From: Candidatus Poseidonia sp.
Lineage (GTDB): Archaea; Thermoplasmatota; Poseidoniia; Poseidoniales; Poseidoniaceae
DNA: 36,393 nucleotides
NCBI GenBank assembly: GCA_029250625.1
Contig: JAQXEX010000078.1
Coordinates: 1 to 36,393, forward strand
Reading direction: 5' to 3'
Of the stretch, positions 31,041-36,393 are shown one piece after another. Both the position numbers and the translations under genes were made by a program. A model generated the notes under the pieces. It saw only the letters and a program-made list of their open reading frames with translations. It was not told the origin of the DNA and did not search any database. Position 1 is the first letter of the stretch. Every line of letters begins with the position of its first letter.

Positions 31041-33383
31041 GTGACTGACCAAGAAGCATCGGAGAAAATGCACGATGTTTCTGAGGAGGACGACCTTGCT
31101 GATGCCGTTCTGTCTTCTGTAGAAGACGCCATTATGGCGGTCGAAAATGACGAGCAGCCCGATGAAGGTGCCGTTCAAAAGCCAGTCAAAAAGCCAAGCA
31201 ATATCATTCCGGAAATCGACGACATTGAGGACCCTGAAGAAATGGTTCAGATTCTTCTTACCGTAGGCGAAGAACGTTCTCGTAACGACGACATCAAAGG
31301 GGCTTTAGCTGCATTCAACAAAGCCATCGCTCTTGACCCATCATGCGACATGGCGTGGTTCAACCGAGGTGTTTTGTTGGAAGCCCAACAAGATGCTAGA
31401 GGGGCTCGACAATCGTTCCAAATATGTTTAGATTTGAACGAGCGACATGCGCCCGCCACGGCGAATATGGCCATCTTATTGGAGCGCATTGGTGACCTTG
31501 AAGGGGCATTTGACATGGCTCAGAAGGCGCTGGAATTCTTCCCCGGACATCCTGCATTGGTTGAACTCAGTCAGCGGTCCAAGGACAGTGGTCTCTCCGT
31601 ACCCATGGAAGTCATGGAGCCATCGGTAGAAATCAAGCAAGAATTCGACATGGAGACAGTTGAGGCCATTGCCGAGAAAGCCGGTATTGAAAACCCGGAA
31701 GAGTTGCTTCAAGAAGCAGTACACCACGACCATGATGAGGACGATCAACTCTCTGTTGAAGAATTGGAAAGTGCTGCAGACGTCATCGTTGCCCAGCAAG
31801 AAGTTGTCAAAGAAGTACTTCCAGTTCAACCGGCCACACCGGTTGTTCCTGAACCGGTTGTTGAAGAACAAGAATTGAACATTGAACATCTTGTTGAGGA
31901 AGCCACAGAGATGCTCAAGGCTGGTGATGCAAAAGGGGCTCTTAGCCATCTCAAACCCCACTTGAAGACCATAGGTGCCCGCCATCCAGGCGCATGGAGA
32001 ATTGCAGGTGGCGCAATGGCTCGAATGGACCTCGATAACCATGCCATCGCCGCCATGACCCATTCACAAAATCTTGAACCAAACCACGCACCAGGTTGGT
32101 TCAATCTTGGCTCAGTCCAGCAACGGTCAAATCTACTCAGCGATGCCATGAATTCCTACAAGAGGGCGCTGGAAGCAGACCAAAACTACGTGAAAGCGGC
32201 TGAGAAATTGAACATGTTATCGAAGGAACATGGGTTCATTGAGACCTTCCTTGAGAGTTCACGCAACTTGTTATCCATGGAGCCAAATCATCCAATTAAG
32301 GAGGAATTTGTCGACATGCTCATCCAATTAGCAGTTGGGGAAAATGAAGTGTTGGACCAAGTTACAGGCCTACCACCAACACTCCCCGCAGGTCCCGAAA
32401 TGGCCCGAGAGGCCTTGACCCACATGACGGAAGAACCCAGTGCACGACGGGCACACGCCTTGTCCCTTAACCTCCAACACGGAGACTCGGTTCTGGTTTG
32501 GAAAGCTCTCATCCAAAAAGACAGCCAAAACGGTTCCAACTGGAGAGGGCTCGCCCGTGCTCTTGAGCAAGCCGGTGACCTTGAAACTGCACAAAAGTGT
32601 CATGCTAAAGCAAACGGACTTGATGGAATCGTAGAACAGCCCGCTGCAGTCAATGTACCTGCACCAGAGCCGGCATCAGTAACGCCACAACCCGAACCGG
32701 TGCAACCTCTTGCACCCGTTGAGCCTGCTCCGATTGAAGAAAAAACATACGCTGCATTACCGCTGCAAATGACTCCAGTACAAACTGTAGTTGAACCGGT
32801 TCAACAACCTACTGCTGCTAATGAGCTCCTCATGACACCCCGTGAGCCTCAAATCACCCCTCAACCTGTTCAGCAAAATCAACAAGTGGACCTCGCCAAA
32901 GCTGCTTTGGATGCAACGACCGCTGCGGCTCAAAACATACCACAAAGCACCACATCAAATGCAATTTCTAACCAAGACGTAGCATGGTTTAACCAAGGAG
33001 TCCAACTCATCGATGATGGAAAATACCGAGAAGCGTTATCTTGCTTCGACAAAGCACTTCCAAATTTCGCAGGTGACGATGCTATGATCATCCGAATCCT
33101 CAACAATCGTGGCAATGCATACTATTTCCTTGAAGAATATCCCAAGTGCGTTGAATCATACCACCAAGCCATGCTCATACGGCCAACAGAAGTACGTGGA
33201 GAAACGCTCTACAATATGGGAACCGCCTACGCAGAAATGGAGCGGTACAATGACGCCGTCAAGTGCTTCCAACAAGCGATTCCTCGTGGACTTGATATCG
33301 CTGCTACAAAAAGAGCAAAGGACCAAATTAGACGGTGCAATATTTTGCAAAAAGCAGTGGATAAGAAACGCAAAAAACGCTGA
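31041..33383 (+). CDS. Tetratricopeptide-repeat scaffold protein
   Basis: A 780-residue cytoplasmic protein. Residues 1-70 are acidic and disordered. TPR blocks are visible at about 80-180 (ALAAFNKAIALDPSCDMAWFNRGVLLEAQ), 285-400 (AGWFNLGSVQQRSN-type, SYKRALEADQNYVKAAEKL) and 655-770 (VAWFNQGVQLIDDGKYREALSCFDKALP, YAEMERYNDAVKCFQQAI). Between the second and third blocks lies a Pro/Gln/Val/Ala-rich linker, roughly 540-640. No catalytic motif is seen, so a role in holding partner proteins is expected. GTG 31041 has CCGGTGAAACC upstream. The C-terminus is basic (KKRKKR). Divergent from the flavin reductase. Confidence 0.88.
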   Translation: MTDQEASEKMHDVSEEDDLADAVLSSVEDAIMAVENDEQPDEGAVQKPVKKPSNIIPEIDDIEDPEEMVQILLTVGEERSRNDDIKGALAAFNKAIALDPSCDMAWFNRGVLLEAQQDARGARQSFQICLDLNERHAPATANMAILLERIGDLEGAFDMAQKALEFFPGHPALVELSQRSKDSGLSVPMEVMEPSVEIKQEFDMETVEAIAEKAGIENPEELLQEAVHHDHDEDDQLSVEELESAADVIVAQQEVVKEVLPVQPATPVVPEPVVEEQELNIEHLVEEATEMLKAGDAKGALSHLKPHLKTIGARHPGAWRIAGGAMARMDLDNHAIAAMTHSQNLEPNHAPGWFNLGSVQQRSNLLSDAMNSYKRALEADQNYVKAAEKLNMLSKEHGFIETFLESSRNLLSMEPNHPIKEEFVDMLIQLAVGENEVLDQVTGLPPTLPAGPEMAREALTHMTEEPSARRAHALSLNLQHGDSVLVWKALIQKDSQNGSNWRGLARALEQAGDLETAQKCHAKANGLDGIVEQPAAVNVPAPEPASVTPQPEPVQPLAPVEPAPIEEKTYAALPLQMTPVQTVVEPVQQPTAANELLMTPREPQITPQPVQQNQQVDLAKAALDATTAAAQNIPQSTTSNAISNQDVAWFNQGVQLIDDGKYREALSCFDKALPNFAGDDAMIIRILNNRGNAYYFLEEYPKCVESYHQAMLIRPTEVRGETLYNMGTAYAEMERYNDAVKCFQQAIPRGLDIAATKRAKDQIRRCNILQKAVDKKRKKR

Positions 33384-33461
33384 TTGGGTTCACTGTAAAT
33401 TTCCCAACTCTATACCTCAGAACGTGGTCAACTTCAAAAACGACCACCGCTTGGCATTATC

Positions 33462-33842
33462 ATGGACTGTGGAACTTGCGATTCAGCATCACCTGTTATG
33501 ATGGTAAAACCAGAAGAGGTTGAGGTCAATCTGACAATGACCGAAAAGGCTGTTGCAATGCTAGAAGACGCCTTTGGAGACGACCGTAGCCACGCTCTTC
33601 TCGTTGGTGTACTCAGCGGTGGTTGCTCGGGATACATGTACGATTTACAAATCGTAGAATCAACAGAACAAGCCGTCCAAGAGTTGGACATCAGCGGGTT
33701 CCGTGTGCTTGTTCCATCTGCCTCAAGCCATCTCCTTGACGGTATTGAAATTGATTACGTCGACCGCCTCATGGGCGGCGGATTCAAAATAAACAATCCA
33801 AATGCAGAATCTTCCTGTGGCTGTGGCGAATCCTTTTCCTGA
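33462..33842 (+). CDS. Iron-sulfur cluster assembly protein, IscA/ErpA (HesB) family
   Basis: A 126-residue A-type carrier of Fe-S clusters. The three conserved cysteines are Cys55 (SGGCSGYMY) and Cys119/Cys121 (SSCGCGESF), and the core EKAVAMLED, LLDGIEIDYVDRLMGGGFKINNPNA matches the family. The first ten residues carry an extra CxxC (MDCGTCDSAS), not usual for the family. A TATA-like CTCTATACC lies about 45 bases before the ATG. It precedes ygfZ by nine bases, a pairing that makes sense because YgfZ helps some Fe-S enzymes. Confidence 0.93.
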   Translation: MDCGTCDSASPVMMVKPEEVEVNLTMTEKAVAMLEDAFGDDRSHALLVGVLSGGCSGYMYDLQIVESTEQAVQELDISGFRVLVPSASSHLLDGIEIDYVDRLMGGGFKINNPNAESSCGCGESFS

Positions 33843-33851
33843 GGAAAAAGC

Positions 33852-34505
33852 ATGGGCCTTTACCGGTGCAAATCATCAGTCTTACTCCTTGGTGGAGAAC
33901 ATCTTCTTGAATTCCTCGATGGCTTGTCCACTAACCATGTTAATGGCCCCTGCACGTCGCCATTTACAAACGGTAATGCCAAAATCATTGACGTATGTGA
34001 CATACTGCCCGTTGGTGATCGAGTCGTCTTGGTTGGGTATGACGAGTACAAAGACCAGCTCGTAGCCCATCTTATGAGCCGTATTCTCGGAAGAAACATA
34101 TCGATTACTGATGTATCCCATCTCAACGATGTGTTCATTGGGACTGAACCCGATCATGTTCCTGAAGGGGCAACAGTTCATCACAGTGCATTGGGTTGGA
34201 TGATGGTGATATCAAAGAGTCTCAACTATGCAGCAACATGGAATCAAGAGCAATGGGATGAGCATCGAGTGATGAATGAAATTCCTTTCCATGGACACGA
34301 AATATCTCCAAAGGTCCATCCATTTTCATGTGGCCTAGAAGAACTGGTTCACCCTAACAAAGGATGCTATATCGGGCAAGAAGTACTCACCCGAATGCGA
34401 AGCAGAGGTAAATCGGGTAAGGTCATGCTGAGGAAACTCAACCCAGTAGAAGGTTCGACAACAACGGGACAAACGCACAGCTTGTGCATAGAACGTGTTC
34501 AGTAG
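33852..34505 (+). CDS. ygfZ: YgfZ/GcvT-like folate-binding protein, short form
   Basis: A 217-residue protein with the YgfZ signature K-G-C-Y-x-G-Q-E (NKGCYIGQEVLTRMRSRGK, near 170-188), whose Cys is needed for function in the bacterial protein. The rest follows the GcvT fold: LEFLDGLSTNHVNG, TNGNAKIIDVCDILPVGDRVVLV. E. coli YgfZ is 326 residues; this one ends soon after the motif, so it lacks the C-terminal beta-barrel, and may be a shortened form. Known role: supports Fe-S enzymes with tetrahydrofolate. The 3' end overlaps the convergent mdh gene by seven bases. Confidence 0.85.
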   Translation: MGLYRCKSSVLLLGGEHLLEFLDGLSTNHVNGPCTSPFTNGNAKIIDVCDILPVGDRVVLVGYDEYKDQLVAHLMSRILGRNISITDVSHLNDVFIGTEPDHVPEGATVHHSALGWMMVISKSLNYAATWNQEQWDEHRVMNEIPFHGHEISPKVHPFSCGLEELVHPNKGCYIGQEVLTRMRSRGKSGKVMLRKLNPVEGSTTTGQTHSLCIERVQ

Positions 34506-35437
34506 CCCAGAATATCTTTGAGTTGGCCCTTGTAGAAGTTCCCTGAGCCTTGCAGTGAAGTCATTTCTTCTTCGGTAAGGTCCAGTTCAAAAATTCGTTC
34601 AACTCCAGACGCTCCAATGATGCAAGGAACGCCGATGTAGACGTTGTCCAATCCGTATTCACCCGTCATCAAACAGGATGCAGGAATCAATCGCTTGCGG
34701 TCATTGAGCACCGACTCAGCCATGACTGCTGCTGCTGAACCTGGTGCGTAGAACGCTGAGCCTCGTTCAAGAAGTTTGACGATTTCTCCACCACCGCCTG
34801 CAGTTCGCTTGCTGATGGCTTCAATTCGGTCTTCAGACATGAGTTGAGTGATTGGTATTCCACCAACGGTCGTGTATCGCGGAAGTGGAACCATGGTGTC
34901 TCCGTGTCCTCCAAGGACCATAGGTGAAACATCTTCTTCAGCACAACCAAGTTCTAGAGCAATAAAGTGGGCCATACGGGCGCTGTCAAGAACACCGGCT
35001 TGACCGATGACGCGTTCTGCAGGGAATCCAGTGACTTTTTGCATGTGATAGGTCATCAAATCAAGTGGATTCGTAACAACGATAACAACACTGTCCGGTG
35101 CATGATTCTTGATGCCTTCTCCGACTTGAGATACGATGTCGGCATTTTTCCCGATGAGATCCTCTCTAGTCATGCCGGGTTGTCGTGGGAAGCCGGATGT
35201 AACAACGACGACATCAGCACCCGATATGTCGTTGTAATCTGCTGTACCAGTGATACGACCATCATAATTGAGAACATTTGCATTTTGAGACATGTCAAGG
35301 GCCTTTCCTTTTGCAAACCCTTCGTAAATGTCCAACAGGACAATGTCTGCAACTTTCATCTGGGCAAGTACAAATGCACATGTTGCTCCGACGTTCCCTG
35401 CTCCAATTACTGCAATTTTTCTACGACCTGCTACCAT
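34499..35437 (-). CDS. mdh: Malate dehydrogenase, LDH-like type
   Basis: Interconverts malate and oxaloacetate in the TCA cycle. The 312-residue protein has the NAD-binding GAGNVGATC (12-20) with Asp36 at the end of strand 2, indicating NAD rather than NADP; the substrate loop SGFPRQPGMTRED (Arg85 and Arg91) typical of malate rather than lactate; VVTNPLDLMTY; DSARMAHFIA; and catalytic His178 in LGGHGDTMVP. ATG 35437 has GCGGTGAAACC upstream; the frame extends to TTG 35452, which is weaker. Divergent from pntA with about 215 bases between. Confidence 0.95.
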   Translation of the reverse strand: MVAGRRKIAVIGAGNVGATCAFVLAQMKVADIVLLDIYEGFAKGKALDMSQNANVLNYDGRITGTADYNDISGADVVVVTSGFPRQPGMTREDLIGKNADIVSQVGEGIKNHAPDSVVIVVTNPLDLMTYHMQKVTGFPAERVIGQAGVLDSARMAHFIALELGCAEEDVSPMVLGGHGDTMVPLPRYTTVGGIPITQLMSEDRIEAISKRTAGGGGEIVKLLERGSAFYAPGSAAAVMAESVLNDRKRLIPASCLMTGEYGLDNVYIGVPCIIGASGVERIFELDLTEEEMTSLQGSGNFYKGQLKDILGY

Positions 35438-35652
35438 GGTTTCACCGCTCAATTAGAACCAGCGGTTTTCAGTCCATAAGGACAATGGTGGCATCAATTG
35501 GAAGTAATTTTGGAAAAGGTGAGACTGAAAGGAATTTTTTCATTTTCCGCCATCACGCCTTCATAGGTTCCAAGCGACTTATCTAAAAACCCCCTTTCAG
35601 TGGGAAAGTCATCACTCACCATGATGGTGGCTGATATCCATGAGGTAATGGT
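35438..35652. promoter_or_regulatory. Divergent promoter region between mdh and pntA
   Basis: About 215 bases without a gene. CTTATCTAAAAAC at 35577-35589 could be the TATA box for pntA, placing the transcript start near 35610 and leaving a leader of about 40 bases. Within that leader, CACCAT-G-ATGGTG at 35617-35629 is a perfect 13-base inverted repeat. TGAGGTAATGGT is the ribosome-binding site for the ATG at 35653. Confidence 0.4.
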
Positions 35653-36393
35653 ATGAAACTTGGTGTCCCAAAAGAACCTGAAGGCGAAACTCGCGTTGGA
35701 ATTGTACCCTCCAGTATGAAAAAACTGGCCAAGGCCGGTTTTGAAGTTCTGATTGAGAAAGGAGCTGGAATCTCAGCAAATTACAACGATGCAGATTACG
35801 AAGCGGCTGGCGCAACCCTTGCGAGTCGAGACGATGTGCTGGCATGTGAAAACATCGTATGCATTCGCTTCCCAGGTATTGAAGGAATCACAGCAGGAAC
35901 CAACCTCGCTTGTGTTTCCGACCCCTTTCGCAATCCCGAATATGTCAAAGCGTGCATGGAAGCCAACATCACCCTTCTTTCAATGGACATGATTCCACGC
36001 CGACTTTCCAGGGCGCAATCGATGGACGTCAATTCAAGCCAAGACAACCTTGCAGGATACAAAGCAGTCCTCCTTGGGGCAGCACATGTCCCTCGTGGAA
36101 TCCCGATGATGACAACATCAGCGGGAACAATTCGTCCGGCAAAGGTCGTCATAATGGGCAGCGGAGTCGCAGGTCTGCAAGCAATTGCTACCGCTAAGCG
36201 CCTCGGTGCTGTCGTATATGCATCCGATGTCCGCAAATCCGCCGCAGAGCAAATTGAATCCGTTGGCGGCCGTTTCATTGAAGTTGATGGAATGGACGAC
36301 TTTGAAGACGAATCTGGATATGCAAAACCCTTGACGCCTGAATTTATTCAGAAAGTCAACGATACGGTTTGTGGCGTTGCTGCAGACGCAGAT
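35653..36393 (+). CDS. pntA: NAD(P) transhydrogenase subunit alpha, 3' end cut by window edge
   Basis: NAD(H)-binding part of the proton-translocating transhydrogenase. The 247 residues present begin MKLGVPKEPEGETRVGIVPSS, continue with KLAKAGFEVLIEKGAG, LSMDMIPRRLSRAQSMDVNSSQ and the dinucleotide-binding VVIMGSGVAGLQAIATAKRLGAVVYASDVR, and are open at the window edge. The RRLSRAQSMDVNSSQ segment is diagnostic of PntA rather than alanine dehydrogenase, where it is different. Whether a membrane segment (PntA2) is joined to it cannot be seen. ATG 35653 has GAGGTAATGGT upstream. Confidence 0.95.
   Translation, partial: MKLGVPKEPEGETRVGIVPSSMKKLAKAGFEVLIEKGAGISANYNDADYEAAGATLASRDDVLACENIVCIRFPGIEGITAGTNLACVSDPFRNPEYVKACMEANITLLSMDMIPRRLSRAQSMDVNSSQDNLAGYKAVLLGAAHVPRGIPMMTTSAGTIRPAKVVIMGSGVAGLQAIATAKRLGAVVYASDVRKSAAEQIESVGGRFIEVDGMDDFEDESGYAKPLTPEFIQKVNDTVCGVAADAD

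Noticed and set aside
1..36393. CRISPR arrays, insertion sequences, prophage or plasmid genes
   Set aside because: No spaced direct-repeat array, transposase, integrase or phage structural gene was recognised anywhere in the window.

Overview
This window looks like a piece of a Marine Group II-type euryarchaeal genome (Candidatus Poseidoniales, or a close relative). The archaeal assignment rests on eukaryote/archaea-type ribosomal proteins (eS19, eL39, eL31, eS17), a PDCD5-type DNA-binding protein, a Kae1-type TsaD, a complete preQ0 operon of the kind that feeds archaeosine, GTG/TTG starts, GGTG-type ribosome binding sites and TATA boxes about 25 bases before several starts. The marine-group placement is inference, from the mix of DUF835, EF-hand and zinc-ribbon membrane proteins and a large surface protein ending in a GWTDEQW-type tail. 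No insertion sequence, prophage or CRISPR array is visible; this is dense chromosomal DNA.

Layout: the 5' end of an S15/CocE-type membrane-anchored hydrolase (minus, cut by the edge); hutU-hutH of histidine degradation (plus); a DUF835 protein (minus); an EF-hand/zinc-ribbon membrane protein and a small zinc-ribbon protein (plus); tRNA-Val(GAC), a 50-residue zinc ribbon, a small unknown protein and hutI (all minus). Next comes a plus run: tsaD, a basic disordered protein, an FKBP/SlyD-like isomerase, methylmalonyl-CoA mutase large subunit, methylmalonyl-CoA epimerase, a small unknown protein and a NatAB-type ABC exporter. A class III aminotransferase (minus) follows.

The centre, 18.2-21.4 kb, is the most interesting part. 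A tiny ribbon-helix-helix regulator lies behind an AATAC-repeat operator-like region and leads into folE-queE-queC-queD, the full GTP-to-preQ0 route. The queC product lacks all four canonical zinc cysteines and is fused to an intact methionine sulfoxide reductase B domain.

The minus-strand translation cluster follows: eS19, PDCD5, eL39, eL31, eS17, an unknown protein and a TrmJ-like tRNA methyltransferase. Then come membrane and surface proteins, a small two-helix membrane protein coupled to an orphan PqqD-like protein, and a minus-strand cassette of flavin reductase, FGE-like protein without the active cysteines and ArsC/Spx-like protein. The window ends with a TPR protein, an IscA-YgfZ Fe-S pair, malate dehydrogenase (minus) and the start of transhydrogenase alpha subunit pntA.

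Metabolically this suggests an aerobic heterotroph that degrades histidine (to formiminoglutamate with the genes seen here), runs a methylmalonyl-CoA branch, and makes 7-deazaguanine-modified tRNA. All protein assignments are from reading sequence and motifs; no database search was run.
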